A stretch of DNA of 51,956 nt from Sterolibacteriaceae bacterium (GTDB lineage Bacteria; Pseudomonadota; Gammaproteobacteria; Burkholderiales; Rhodocyclaceae), in NCBI GenBank assembly GCA_025360425.1, contig JANYCD010000089.1, positions 1-51,956 on the forward strand. Reading direction: 5' to 3'. The stretch's first letter is position 1. Every line of letters starts with the position of its first letter. Positions 1 through 8,711 of this stretch are shown one piece after another. Made by a program: the position numbers and the translations under genes. The notes under the pieces were generated by a model. That model saw only the letters and a program-made list of their open reading frames with translations. It was not told the origin of the DNA and did no database searches.

Positions 1-1376
1 CCACTGGCCTTGATGCCGCCGAAGGGTGACGCCATGTCGATCACGTAACCATTGACGCCAATGGTGCCGGTCTGCACGCGACGTGCGATGGCTTGGGCGC
101 GCTTGCTGTCCGATGACCATACGGTGCCGCCAAGACCGTACTCCGAGTCGTTGGCGATCTTCACCGCCTCGTCTTCGTTGTCGTACTTGATGATCGACAG
201 CACCGGCCCGAAAATTTCTTCCTGCGCGATGGTGGCCTTGTTGGACACGTCGGCGAACACCGTGGGCTCGACGAACCAGCCATCGCCCACACCCTTCGGC
301 CGGCCGCCGCCGGCGACGAGGCGCGCCTCGGTCTTGCCCTTGGCGATGTAGCCTTCGACGCGGTCGCGATGCTCGGACGAAGCCAGCGGGCCGATCTGCG
401 TCGCGAGGTCGAGCGAGTTGCCGACCTTGAGCGATGACACCATGCCGGCGATGGCGTCGACCACTTCCTTGTAGCGGCTGGCCGGCGCCAACATGCGCGT
501 CGACAATGCGCAGGTCTGGCCGTTGTTGGCAAATGACGCGAACAACATGCCTTGCAGCACTTGGTCGAGCTTGGCATCGTCGAGGATGATGCCCGCCGAC
601 TTGCCGCCCAGCTCCAGGCTCACCGGGCGCAACAGGCGTCCGCACACTTCACCGATCTTGCGACCGGCAGCGGTCGAACCGGTGAACGCCACCTTGTCGA
701 TGCCGGGGTGCGACACCAGATAGGCGCCGAGATCGCGGCCACCCGGTACCCAGTTGATCACGCCGGCGGGAATGCCGGCTTCTTCCGCCGCTTCGGCGAC
801 GATGAAGCAATCCAGCACTGTACCGGGCGAAGGCTTGAGCACGATGGTGCAGCCGGTCGCCAGCGCCGGGCAGATCTTCATCATCGACAGCACCACCGGG
901 TAATTCCACGGCACGATTCCGCCGACCACGCCCACCGGCCCGCGCTGCACCAAGGTGTCGAAGCCGAGCGGCGAATGACGCCGCTCTTCGGTTTGCATCG
1001 CAGCCGTGAGGCCAGCGTAGTAACGCATCAGGCCGACCACATAGCCGCCCTCGAAGGCTTCGGCCAGGCTCAGTGGCATACCGTTCTGCATGCTCACCGC
1101 GCGGGTCAGGCGCTCGGCGCGCTTTTCCATCGCGTCGGCGAATTTATTCATGATTACGGCACGCTCGGTGGGCGTACTGTCGCCCCATGCGCCGTCATGG
1201 GCACGCCGCGCCGCAGCGACCGCGCGATCGATATCGGCGTTGCTGCCGTCGGGCACGCTACCGATGCTGAGACCGGTGTTGGCACCGATCACGTCGATGC
1301 GATTGGCGGTGGCGGGCTTGGTCCACGCGCCGCCGATGTAAAAGTTCTGATGATTGATGGGTTCCTGGACTTGCAT
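1..1376 (-). CDS. Aldehyde dehydrogenase family protein (3' end outside window)
   Basis: NAD(P)-dependent oxidation of an aldehyde to its acid; the substrate cannot be read from sequence. About 458 residues are visible and the C-terminus runs off the left edge. Family landmarks appear in order: the IVPWNYP segment, FTGSTAAGR (cofactor binding), ELGGKS with the general-base Glu, NNGQTCAL with the catalytic Cys near residue 290, and EEIFGPV. The ATG at 1374-1376 is preceded by a clear GGAGG ribosome binding site. The gene ends a minus-strand run and is separated by 117 bp from ggt upstream. Family assignment is firm; the specific enzyme (betaine, vanillin or other aldehyde) is open. Confidence 0.93.
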   Translation of the reverse strand, partial: MQVQEPINHQNFYIGGAWTKPATANRIDVIGANTGLSIGSVPDGSNADIDRAVAAARRAHDGAWGDSTPTERAVIMNKFADAMEKRAERLTRAVSMQNGMPLSLAEAFEGGYVVGLMRYYAGLTAAMQTEERRHSPLGFDTLVQRGPVGVVGGIVPWNYPVVLSMMKICPALATGCTIVLKPSPGTVLDCFIVAEAAEEAGIPAGVINWVPGGRDLGAYLVSHPGIDKVAFTGSTAAGRKIGEVCGRLLRPVSLELGGKSAGIILDDAKLDQVLQGMLFASFANNGQTCALSTRMLAPASRYKEVVDAIAGMVSSLKVGNSLDLATQIGPLASSEHRDRVEGYIAKGKTEARLVAGGGRPKGVGDGWFVEPTVFADVSNKATIAQEEIFGPVLSIIKYDNEDEAVKIANDSEYGLGGTVWSSDSKRAQAIARRVQTGTIGVNGYVIDMASPFGGIKAS

Positions 1377-1493
1377 GATTTCCTCCGTTGTTTTTTGCGC
1401 CTGTCGATTCAATGGCGCGTGTCTCTCTGATGGCTGATTGATACCGAAGCGACCGCCATGCTACCGCATCAGCGCTTTGTCAGACGCCCCACG

Positions 1494-3227
1494 TCAATAC
1501 CCCAGCGCTTGCCCGGTATTCATGCGCGGGTCGATGGCGCCGTAGTAGCGATTCGCGCCCACCGGCTTGCCGTCAATGGATGGCGCGCCAACGATGATCG
1601 CCGCCACATGGTTGGCCGGTTGCGGCGCGCCCGGATGGTGGCCCATGCTGACCAGCAGCGCGCGCGTGTCGGGCGACAGCGCGAAGTCCTCGACATTGGT
1701 CAGATCCGGCAACCATTGCTGGTGAAAGCGTGGTGCGTCCACCGCCTCCTGCACGTTCATGCCGTAATCGACGACATGCACGATCACTTGCAGCACCGCG
1801 GTGATGATGCGGCTGCCGCCGGGCGTGCCGAGCACCAGCAGCGGCTTGCCGTCGCGCGTGACGATGGTCGGACTCATCGACGACAGCGGCCGCTTGCCGG
1901 GCGCAATGGCATTGGCTGCCCCCTGCACCAGACCGAAGGAATTGGGCACGCCCGGCTTCGAAGTGAAATCGTCCATCTCGTTGTTGAGCAGCACGCCGGT
2001 ACCGGCCGCGGTGACGCGCGCGCCGAACCAGTTGTTAAGCGTATAGGTCACGGCCACCGCATTGCCCCAGCGATCAACAATGGAATAGTGTGTGGTACTG
2101 CTGCCCTCGTGCGGTTCCACGCCGGCTTTGATGTCGCGTGACACGCCGGCACGCTGAGGATCGATGACGGCGCGAATCTTTGCCGCATAAGCCTTGTCGA
2201 GCAGGCGACCAATCGGGTTGCTGACGAAGTCCGGATCGCCGAGAGTGTTGTTGCGGTCGACATAGGCGTGGCGCATCGCCTCAATCTGGAAGTGCACCGC
2301 CTGCGCCGAGTGATAGCCAAGATCCTTGAGCGAATAACCTTCGATAATGTTGAGCATCTCGCACAGCGTGACGCCACCAGAACTCGGCGGCGGCGCCGAA
2401 ACAACGTGGAAGCCGCGGTAATCGCATTCGATCGGTGCACGCTCACGCGGCTGGTAGCCGTCAAGATCGGCCTGCGTGATCAGCCCGCCACCCGCCTTGC
2501 TCGACGCGGCGATGGCCGCGCCCACCGCGCCCTTGTAGAAGCCGTCGACACCCTTGCCACTGATCGCGCGCAGCGTACGGGCGAGGTCCTGTTGCAGCAG
2601 CGTCTGGCCGACCGTGAAGGGCTTGCCCCGGTTGAGGAAAATCTTCGCGGTGGCCGGGTCGCGCTTGAAGTCATCGGTCTTGGTCTCCAGCATGTCGACG
2701 TCGCCCTGCTCCAGCACAAAGCCTTTTTTAGCAAGATGAATCGCCGGCGCCACCAGCGCCGCGCGCGGCAGCGAAGCGTATTTTTCGCGCGCCATTTCCA
2801 GCCCGGCCACGGTGCCCGGCACAGCCACGGCGAGATGGCCATCAGTGCTCAAGCCCTTGATCACCTTGCCGGCCGGGTCAAGATACATGTCGGCCTTGGC
2901 CGCCAGCGGCGCCTTCTCGCGGAAGTCGATGAAGGTCTTGCGGCCATCGGCCAACTGCACGGTCATGAAACCGCCGCCGCCGAGATTACCCGCCGCCGGA
3001 TACACCACAGCCAGCGCGTAACCGACCGCCACGGCTGCGTCGACCGCGTTGCCGCCCTTCTTCAACACATCGACACCAACGCGCGAAGCGAGATGCTGCG
3101 CCGTGACCACCATGCCATGCTCGGCTGCAACCGGCGCGACGGAAGCCGCCAGTGCGCAACTGCATGCCAAGCCTGCAAGCAACGCAACCAGCGTTCGTAA
3201 GGTGTTGGAACCTTGTTTCATCTTCAT
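1494..3227 (-). CDS. ggt: Gamma-glutamyltransferase (glutathione hydrolase)
   Basis: Periplasmic N-terminal-nucleophile enzyme that cleaves gamma-glutamyl bonds of glutathione. The 577-residue product starts with a signal peptide (hydrophobic stretch to about residue 28, ending CALAASV). The autoprocessing site lies in GSSTTHYSIVD, with the first Thr of TTH, about residue 378, as the expected N-terminal nucleophile of the small subunit, by analogy with E. coli Ggt. PLSSMSPTIV and GTPGGSRIIT near the C-terminus are typical of the small subunit. The ATG begins 2 nt after the photolyase stop codon, so the two are probably co-transcribed. Length is normal for the family. Confidence 0.95.
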   Translation of the reverse strand: MKMKQGSNTLRTLVALLAGLACSCALAASVAPVAAEHGMVVTAQHLASRVGVDVLKKGGNAVDAAVAVGYALAVVYPAAGNLGGGGFMTVQLADGRKTFIDFREKAPLAAKADMYLDPAGKVIKGLSTDGHLAVAVPGTVAGLEMAREKYASLPRAALVAPAIHLAKKGFVLEQGDVDMLETKTDDFKRDPATAKIFLNRGKPFTVGQTLLQQDLARTLRAISGKGVDGFYKGAVGAAIAASSKAGGGLITQADLDGYQPRERAPIECDYRGFHVVSAPPPSSGGVTLCEMLNIIEGYSLKDLGYHSAQAVHFQIEAMRHAYVDRNNTLGDPDFVSNPIGRLLDKAYAAKIRAVIDPQRAGVSRDIKAGVEPHEGSSTTHYSIVDRWGNAVAVTYTLNNWFGARVTAAGTGVLLNNEMDDFTSKPGVPNSFGLVQGAANAIAPGKRPLSSMSPTIVTRDGKPLLVLGTPGGSRIITAVLQVIVHVVDYGMNVQEAVDAPRFHQQWLPDLTNVEDFALSPDTRALLVSMGHHPGAPQPANHVAAIIVGAPSIDGKPVGANRYYGAIDPRMNTGQALGY

Positions 3228-3229
3228 CG

Positions 3230-4642
3230 CTACACCGATTTGTAAAGCGCCAGGGCCTTGTGTCTTGCAACATCATGCTCGACCACGCACGCAGGATAAT
3301 CCTTGCCGATCACGCAATGGGCCATCTTCAGTTCCAGCGGCGACATGGTCCACGGCGAATGGATGAACTTGTCCGGCACCTGTGCCAGCTCAGGCAGGTA
3401 ACGACGGATGAACTTGCCGGCCGGATCGAAACGCTGTGACTGCGACACCGGATTGAAAATGCGGAAGTACGGTTGCGCATCGCAACCGGTGGACGCCGCC
3501 CATTGCCAGCCGCCGTTGTTGGCGGCCAAATCGAAATCGTTGAGGTTGTCGGCGAAATAGCTTTCACCCCAGCGCCAGTCGATCAACAAGTCCTTGGTCA
3601 GGAACGAAGCCACGATCATGCGCAGGCGGTTGTGCATGAAGCCGGTCTGGTTGATTTGCCGCATGGCGGCATCAATGATCGGATAGCCGGTGCGCGCCTC
3701 GCACCAGGCGGCGAACAGCGACTTGTCGTTTTCAAACGCGAGGTCTTTGTACTTCGGCTTGAAGGCCGAATCACAGACATGGGGGAAGTGATAAAGAATC
3801 TGGAAATAGAAATCGCGCCAGATGAGTTCGCTGAGCCAGGTATCGGCGCCGGCGGAACGGCGCTCCGCCGCGAGCCTTGCCAGATGCCGGATCGACACCG
3901 TGCCGAAGCGGTTGTGCACGGACAGATAAGACACGCCCTTGACCGCCGGGAAATCGCGCTTGTCGCGATAGCTGTCGATGCGCTCCAGAAAATCGTCCAG
4001 CACTTCCAACGCACCCTGCGTTCCCGGCTTGATGCCAAGGGCCTTGAGGTTAGTGACTTTAAAACCCATGTCTGCCAAGGAAGGCACCGCAGTCACAGCG
4101 CCGGGCTTGGCCAGATTGGAAAGATAGTTCTCCGTGGGATAAGCACTCAGGTAAAACGCGTCGAGCTTCTTGAGGCAGGCGCTCTTGTAGGGTGTGAACA
4201 CCGTGTACGGCGTTTGCGCCTGCGTCATCACCTCGTCCTTGGCGAACAACACCTGATCCTTGAAGGCGCGGAACGCGATGCCCGCTTGCTTGAGCAAACG
4301 CTCGACCACCTGGTCGCGCTGCACGGCGGCCGGTTCGTAATCCTCGTTGGTGAATACGGCATCGATATCAAGCAATTTCGCCAATTGCGGAACGACATCC
4401 TGCGCCCGCCCATATTGAATGATCAAGTCGCCACCAGCGGCACGCAACGATTCGCGCAACTCGGTTACGCAGCCATGAATGAACTCAATGCGACGATCCG
4501 CCCTGTTCGCCAGCGCAGCGAGAATGTCGGTGTCAAACACGAACACGCAATGCACGCGCCGCGCCGACTTGAGCGCGTGATAAAGCCCGGCGTTGTCGGC
4601 GATGCGCAGATCACGACGGAACCAGAACAGCGCGTCATCCAT
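3230..4642 (-). CDS. phrB: Deoxyribodipyrimidine photo-lyase (class I CPD photolyase)
   Basis: Light-driven repair of cyclobutane pyrimidine dimers using FAD and an antenna chromophore. The 470-residue protein opens with the Rossmann antenna domain (ALFWFRRDLRIADN). The C-terminal FAD domain holds TGYPIIDAAMRQ, MHNRLRMIVASFL, WRWGE and DFDLAANNGGWQWAASTG, all class I hallmarks. It follows the secreted unknown protein by 51 bp and precedes ggt by 2 nt on the same strand. No strong Shine-Dalgarno sequence is seen before the ATG. A cryptochrome-like role is less likely because the repair-type motif set is complete. Confidence 0.95.
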   Translation of the reverse strand: MDDALFWFRRDLRIADNAGLYHALKSARRVHCVFVFDTDILAALANRADRRIEFIHGCVTELRESLRAAGGDLIIQYGRAQDVVPQLAKLLDIDAVFTNEDYEPAAVQRDQVVERLLKQAGIAFRAFKDQVLFAKDEVMTQAQTPYTVFTPYKSACLKKLDAFYLSAYPTENYLSNLAKPGAVTAVPSLADMGFKVTNLKALGIKPGTQGALEVLDDFLERIDSYRDKRDFPAVKGVSYLSVHNRFGTVSIRHLARLAAERRSAGADTWLSELIWRDFYFQILYHFPHVCDSAFKPKYKDLAFENDKSLFAAWCEARTGYPIIDAAMRQINQTGFMHNRLRMIVASFLTKDLLIDWRWGESYFADNLNDFDLAANNGGWQWAASTGCDAQPYFRIFNPVSQSQRFDPAGKFIRRYLPELAQVPDKFIHSPWTMSPLELKMAHCVIGKDYPACVVEHDVARHKALALYKSV

Positions 4643-4693
4643 GAACGAACAATTTCGATTTGTGCCGTGAGCCTGCGCTGTTCAAGCCGCTGC

Positions 4694-5809
4694 TTATTTG
4701 CCGAAGAGGCCCTTGAGCGACTTGAGCACCGCGCCGCCGCCCGGCACCACCGAATCCGCCGCAGCACCTGTCGCTGCCGAGCCTGCAGCCTGCTGCAAAC
4801 CAAGCATGGCCGTGTCGGTGGTGGAAACACGGACGCGCGCCGACCAGATCAGCGGCTTCTTCGGTTTGCCCTTCTCCTGCGGCGGAAAGGCAAACAAGCC
4901 CTGCGGGCCGACGCCTTCTTCCGCCACCATCGCCATCTCCACCTTCTCGAAGATGCCGACGGGAATCGTGCAACTGGTCTGGCTCGCGGGCAGCATCGGC
5001 GACTTGTTACGCGCCGCCATCCACAGCACCACTTCCTTTTCCGCCGCGCCCACCGCATTCAGGTTGTAGCCCTTGACGCGTGACAGGCCGTCCCAGTTGA
5101 GCGGCACCGCCGCCTTGATATCGCCACCGGCCTTGAGGTTGAGCGGTTCGAGAAAATCCAGCTCGTTGCCGATGGTGTAGCGGATGTCTTCATTCATGAA
5201 GCTGGCCTTCACCACATGCTCGCCAACCGCCGAGGCATCGGCCGGAATACCCTTGAAGCCGCTGTCGCCGGCCGGCCACCACACAGTGCGCGGCGGCAGC
5301 GATTCGCCCTCAGCCACCGCTGCACCGCCGCCCTTGCGCGCCTTGGCCTGGCGTACCATGGCCATCACCTCGGGCGACATGTTCTTGCCCATCGCCTTGA
5401 AGTCGATGATCATCGGCTGGCCCTTGGCTACGGTGTCGCTGCAACCCCAGTAGATCAGGATGCGGCCATCGGGGTCGCTCGAAGAAGATTCGCCACCGCT
5501 CGAACTGCCGCCGCGCCGTTCGCCCTTCAGCGGCAATTGCGGGCCGATGTGCATGGCATCGGGCACCGTGTGTTCGGCGCTGTAACTGTCAGGGATATCG
5601 CCCGGATTGTTGAGGCGCAGGTCCATGGTTTTGCTGACGCTGGCACCCTTGCTGCCGAACATCGAACCGATCATGCCCATCGCGCCACCGGTACCCATGC
5701 CGGAATACGTGTGCAGATCCATTTCGTACTGCACCGGCGCCGCCAGTACGCTGCCAATGCTGAGCGCCAGAATTGTCGCGATGGCCGGGATAGCGCGATT
5801 GTATTTCAT
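4694..5809 (-). CDS. Secreted protein of unknown function
   Basis: I do not recognise a family. The chosen ATG (5807-5809) has AGGAG seven to eight bases upstream and opens a 371-residue protein with a classical signal peptide (MKYNRAIPAI, then a hydrophobic core ending VLAAPVQ). The frame is open 50 codons further upstream, but that extension lacks a signal peptide. The mature protein has a Gly/Met-rich segment (GMGTGGAMGMIGSMFG), a low-complexity Gly/Ser stretch (GGSSSGGESSSSDPDG), then mixed alpha/beta sequence, and ends in a hydrophobic Gly-rich tail (VVPGGGAVLKSLKGLFGK). It lies upstream of phrB and ggt on the same strand. Export is likely; function is unknown. Confidence 0.75.
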   Translation of the reverse strand: MKYNRAIPAIATILALSIGSVLAAPVQYEMDLHTYSGMGTGGAMGMIGSMFGSKGASVSKTMDLRLNNPGDIPDSYSAEHTVPDAMHIGPQLPLKGERRGGSSSGGESSSSDPDGRILIYWGCSDTVAKGQPMIIDFKAMGKNMSPEVMAMVRQAKARKGGGAAVAEGESLPPRTVWWPAGDSGFKGIPADASAVGEHVVKASFMNEDIRYTIGNELDFLEPLNLKAGGDIKAAVPLNWDGLSRVKGYNLNAVGAAEKEVVLWMAARNKSPMLPASQTSCTIPVGIFEKVEMAMVAEEGVGPQGLFAFPPQEKGKPKKPLIWSARVRVSTTDTAMLGLQQAAGSAATGAAADSVVPGGGAVLKSLKGLFGK

Positions 5810-6050
5810 GGTTCGACTCCTGACAAAGGTGAGAGGCTTTACCTTAGCATGACCGTGACCATACGCGGCACCGGCGCCACGCCCGAACCCCTCAAGAACA
5901 TTTCCGCCCCGCTGCTCCTGCGCAAAAATTTCATGGAAGCAGCGGATCGCTATCGGCAAAAAGTTTAGCTTGCCATTTAGTTAGTTCCTACGGCGTGCAG
6001 GTGACTTGACTCACAGCTTGACTTACGGCTCACCGATCGCTTGCTTAATC

Positions 6051-6078
6051 GTACTATTAACAGTACTATATAAAGTAC
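6051..6078. promoter_or_regulatory. Candidate antitoxin operator: GTAC iterons phased at 12 bp
   Basis: Three GTAC tetramers start at 6051, 6063 and 6075, exactly 12 bp apart, embedded in AT-rich spacers (tattaaca and tatataaa). They lie 28 bp upstream of the antitoxin start, within the likely promoter, where Phd/YefM-type proteins usually autoregulate. The phasing is seen directly; operator function is inferred. Confidence 0.5.
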
Positions 6079-6105
6079 GTATGAGCCATTATTCAGGAGC
6101 CTTCC

Positions 6106-6360
6106 ATGTCCAGCATCAGCGCCAACGATCTTAAAACCAAAGGTATTTCCGCCATTGAGGTTGCCCTCAGCGAGGCACCTGAAGCCATTGTCTCGGTGCG
6201 GGGCAAGGATAAATTCGTGGTGATGAATTTGGCCCACTACCACTATCTGCGCGAATGCGAGCTGGATGCCGCGCTGGCGGAGACGCGTGCCGACCTGAAG
6301 GCCGGGCGCGCGGTGAAGGAATCACCCGCCGCTCATCTGAAACGTTTGGACAAACTGTAA
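6106..6360 (+). CDS. Type II antitoxin, Phd/YefM-like
   Basis: An 84-residue antitoxin and probable autorepressor. The N-terminus (SISANDLKTKGISAIEVAL, then EAIVSVRGKDKFVVMNLAHY) matches the Phd/YefM fold, where the first strand-helix part binds DNA. The charged C-terminus (ALAETRADLKAGRAVKES) is the usual toxin-wrapping segment. AGGAG at 6095-6099 supports the ATG. It is followed 15 bp later by a RelE/ParE-type toxin in the same direction, the standard antitoxin-first order. The GTAC iterons upstream are a plausible binding site. Confidence 0.85.
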   Translation: MSSISANDLKTKGISAIEVALSEAPEAIVSVRGKDKFVVMNLAHYHYLRECELDAALAETRADLKAGRAVKESPAAHLKRLDKL

Positions 6361-6375
6361 GTCGCGCTACCCGAC

Positions 6376-6660
6376 ATGCCGGCTGCCAAATATATGCTGG
6401 TGTTTACCGAGCAATACAACCGCCGCGCGGCGCGGTTTCTCAAACGCCACCCCGATCTGCGCCAGCATTACCTGAAAACCTTGCAGTTGCTGGAAGCCAA
6501 TCCGGCACATCCCTCGCTGCGCTTGCACCCTCTGCAAGGCAAGCATCAAGGCATGCATTCAGTATCGATCAAACTGTCTTATCGCATCGCGCTGGAACTG
6601 TTGATTCAGGATCGACAAATCATCCCGGTCAATGTGGGCGATCACGGCGCAGTTTACTGA
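6376..6660 (+). CDS. Type II toxin, RelE/ParE superfamily
   Basis: A 94-residue protein with the RelE/ParE pattern: FTEQYNRRAARFLKRHP, a helical middle, HPLQGKHQGMHSVSIKLSYRI, and a closing strand VNVGDHGAVY, typical of ribosome-dependent mRNA interferases related to YafQ and HigB. Whether it cleaves mRNA or targets gyrase cannot be told from sequence. It pairs with the upstream Phd-like antitoxin. Both genes look intact, so the module may be active. Confidence 0.85.
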   Translation: MPAAKYMLVFTEQYNRRAARFLKRHPDLRQHYLKTLQLLEANPAHPSLRLHPLQGKHQGMHSVSIKLSYRIALELLIQDRQIIPVNVGDHGAVY

Positions 6661-6679
6661 TCGCTACCACTAGCCTGAC

Positions 6680-7375
6680 TCAAACAGCCTTCTTGTCCGG
6701 CGCGAAGTAAGGGTCGTCGATGCCGCGTTCCCAGGCGTCGACTGGATACACGGCGCGGAATTCGCGTTCTACTTTTTCGAACGGAAAATCCGACCAGCAG
6801 CCGTGGTCAGTAAGGTATTCCATGTGGTGGCGTTGCTGGCGATCGAACTCCTGCATGATCGCATCTTGCCGGCCGTCGAACTCGGTGGGCATCACGCCGA
6901 AGCGATCACACAGATCGATGTTGAAAGCCGGCGCGGCCTTGACCCAGCGGCCGTCGAGGTACAGCAATGAGTAGCCGTGATTGTAGAAAACGTTCTTGCC
7001 GCCCATCCAGCGCAGCAGTTTTTCGCTGGTCAGGTGATTGGTGACATCGGAAAACCCGATGGCGCTGGGAATACCCACCACGCGCGCCGCCGCACTGAGC
7101 AGGATGGCCTTGGTGACGCAGTAGCCGTGGTCGCGCGCCAGCACATCGCTCGCTGTGTGGCGCTGCGCGGTGATGCTGAGACTGAACGGGTCGTAGCGCC
7201 AGCCATCGCGCACCCAGTAAAACAATTTGATCGCCCGCTCGACATCGCTGCCGGCGTCGGCACAGGCCTGCTCCGCCGCGGCGCGCAGCGTCGGGTTGTC
7301 GCTGTCGAAATACGCCGTGGCGCAGAGGTATTCCGGGCCAACAGTAGGCGTCTGGTTGGACGGGGTGTGAATCAT
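6680..7375 (-). CDS. Transglutaminase-like cysteine protease-fold protein
   Basis: A 231-residue protein with a transglutaminase-core triad: Cys in DHGYCVTKA (about residue 86), His in FYNHGYSLLYLDGRWV, and Asp in AFNIDLCDRFG. The preceding IKLFYWVRDGWRYDP is the usual helix-strand lead-in of this superfamily. No signal peptide is seen, so it is probably cytoplasmic. It converges on the toxin gene with 19 bp between stops. Bacterial relatives include proteases and peptide amidases as well as cross-linkers, so the reaction is unknown. Confidence 0.82.
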   Translation of the reverse strand: MIHTPSNQTPTVGPEYLCATAYFDSDNPTLRAAAEQACADAGSDVERAIKLFYWVRDGWRYDPFSLSITAQRHTASDVLARDHGYCVTKAILLSAAARVVGIPSAIGFSDVTNHLTSEKLLRWMGGKNVFYNHGYSLLYLDGRWVKAAPAFNIDLCDRFGVMPTEFDGRQDAIMQEFDRQQRHHMEYLTDHGCWSDFPFEKVEREFRAVYPVDAWERGIDDPYFAPDKKAV

Positions 7376-7632
7376 GTTGGGGAGTCTTTTCTCAAATCAT
7401 GCGAATGGTTTCGAATTAAAGCACGCTACTCATCGTGCGGCCATTTACACCCATTTGATATGGCTTATCCCTGCTTCATCATTCTGCCAATGGTCATTCC
7501 TTGATGCAGTGTGCCCTGGGCCTGAAGCAACACTACAGCAGTTCAAAGAGCCATATCCTGGCAAATAGTCTATTGAATAATAACAATTTGTTCTGTATAT
7601 TTTGAAAACTGCACCAACGCGGGACAAAGGCG
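7376..7632. other. AT-rich intergenic segment
   Basis: The 257 bp between two divergent genes are clearly more AT-rich than the surroundings, especially 7560-7610 (runs such as ttgaataataacaatttg). They presumably hold both promoters. I see no RNA gene or convincing ORF. The composition suggests horizontally acquired DNA. Confidence 0.5.
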
Positions 7633-8664
7633 ATGGAATACATCGATTTCAATGCAGAACAACTCAGGCTCATCGGCAACCTGGAGATGCAGTACGACGC
7701 CACCATCTCGGTCGCCAGGTCGCTGCGGCAACTCCCGTACAACCTGAAATGGCACCAGTCAGCGGGCAAAGAATACCTTTACCAAATTCGTAACGCGCGG
7801 GGAGATGGCACATCGCTTGGACCGCGATCGGCGAAGACCGATGCCATCAAGAACGAATACGATGCCAACAAGAGTGATCTGAAGCGGCGCCTGGAACAAA
7901 CCAGGGGCGCATTGAACGGAACAACGGTGTTCTGGCGACCGGCGCGGCTTCCAGCGATATCGGTCGAGGCAGCGAAAATACTGGTGGAACTCGACATCAG
8001 AAAAATGCTGGGCGACTCTTATCTGGTCGTCGGCACCAATGCATTTGCCGCTTATGAAATCGAAGCCGGCGGACGGTTTCTTCTCGGCTGGGACGCCACC
8101 GAAGATTTCGATCTCGCCTGGACCGGCACCCTGGTGTTGGGTAACAGCGGTGTATCGGCGACCTTGTTTTCGGTGCTCAAGGAAATGGACTCCACCTGGA
8201 CCATCAACACCGAGCGAACTTTCCAGGCGAGAAACGCCAAATCCTACGAAGTGGAGTTGCTGTCCGCGCCTTCGGTGAGCGCCTCGTTGCCGAAAGGCGA
8301 GATCAGCCCGATTCCCTTGATGGAACAGGAGTGGTTGTTAAAGGGCAAGAAGCTTGAAAGGGTGATCTGCGCGTTGTCGACAAAACCAATCGCCGCTCGC
8401 ATCGTGGCGCCCGACCCGCGCTGGATGGCGCTCCACAAAATGTGGCTGTCACGACAGGCCAAGCGAAAGTCCGACAAGAGACCGAAGGATGCCAGGCAAG
8501 GCGCGCTTCTGCTGGTTGCGGTGTCGGAACGGATGCCCGGCTGGCCAATCGACAAAGCCTTCGAGGCGGAGATTCCGTCCGAACTCAAACCCATCTATGC
8601 CGAATGGAAAAAAGATCCGCTGGGCTTCAAGCCGCTTGGCGCAACTGCAAAACCCGCGCGCTGA
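7633..8664 (+). CDS. GSU2403-like nucleotidyltransferase-fold protein
   Basis: A 343-residue protein resembling the GSU2403 family (NTP_transf_8 type). The core YLVVGTNAFAAYEIEAGG is followed by WDATEDFDLAW, with the acidic ATED-D pattern expected to bind metal in nucleotidyltransferase folds. The N-terminal 130 residues are helical and charged. The C-terminal part (DPRWMALHKMWLS) is the conserved region after the catalytic core. The ATG has AAAGG a few bases upstream. It stands alone in the accessory region. Proteins of this type are often compared to toxin or defence nucleotidyltransferases, but no partner antitoxin is evident here. Confidence 0.7.
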   Translation: MEYIDFNAEQLRLIGNLEMQYDATISVARSLRQLPYNLKWHQSAGKEYLYQIRNARGDGTSLGPRSAKTDAIKNEYDANKSDLKRRLEQTRGALNGTTVFWRPARLPAISVEAAKILVELDIRKMLGDSYLVVGTNAFAAYEIEAGGRFLLGWDATEDFDLAWTGTLVLGNSGVSATLFSVLKEMDSTWTINTERTFQARNAKSYEVELLSAPSVSASLPKGEISPIPLMEQEWLLKGKKLERVICALSTKPIAARIVAPDPRWMALHKMWLSRQAKRKSDKRPKDARQGALLLVAVSERMPGWPIDKAFEAEIPSELKPIYAEWKKDPLGFKPLGATAKPAR

Positions 8665-8711
8665 TCATGGCCACAAAAGCCCCCCACGGGCAGCCCGCAC
8701 GAATAACCGAA

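Noticed and set aside
552-1430. Plus-strand open frame of 292 codons
   Set aside because: Antisense to the aldehyde dehydrogenase.
3473-5083. Long plus-strand open frame of 536 codons
   Set aside because: It lies antisense to the photolyase and the secreted protein, spans both genes, and shows no family motifs; high GC makes such antisense frames common.
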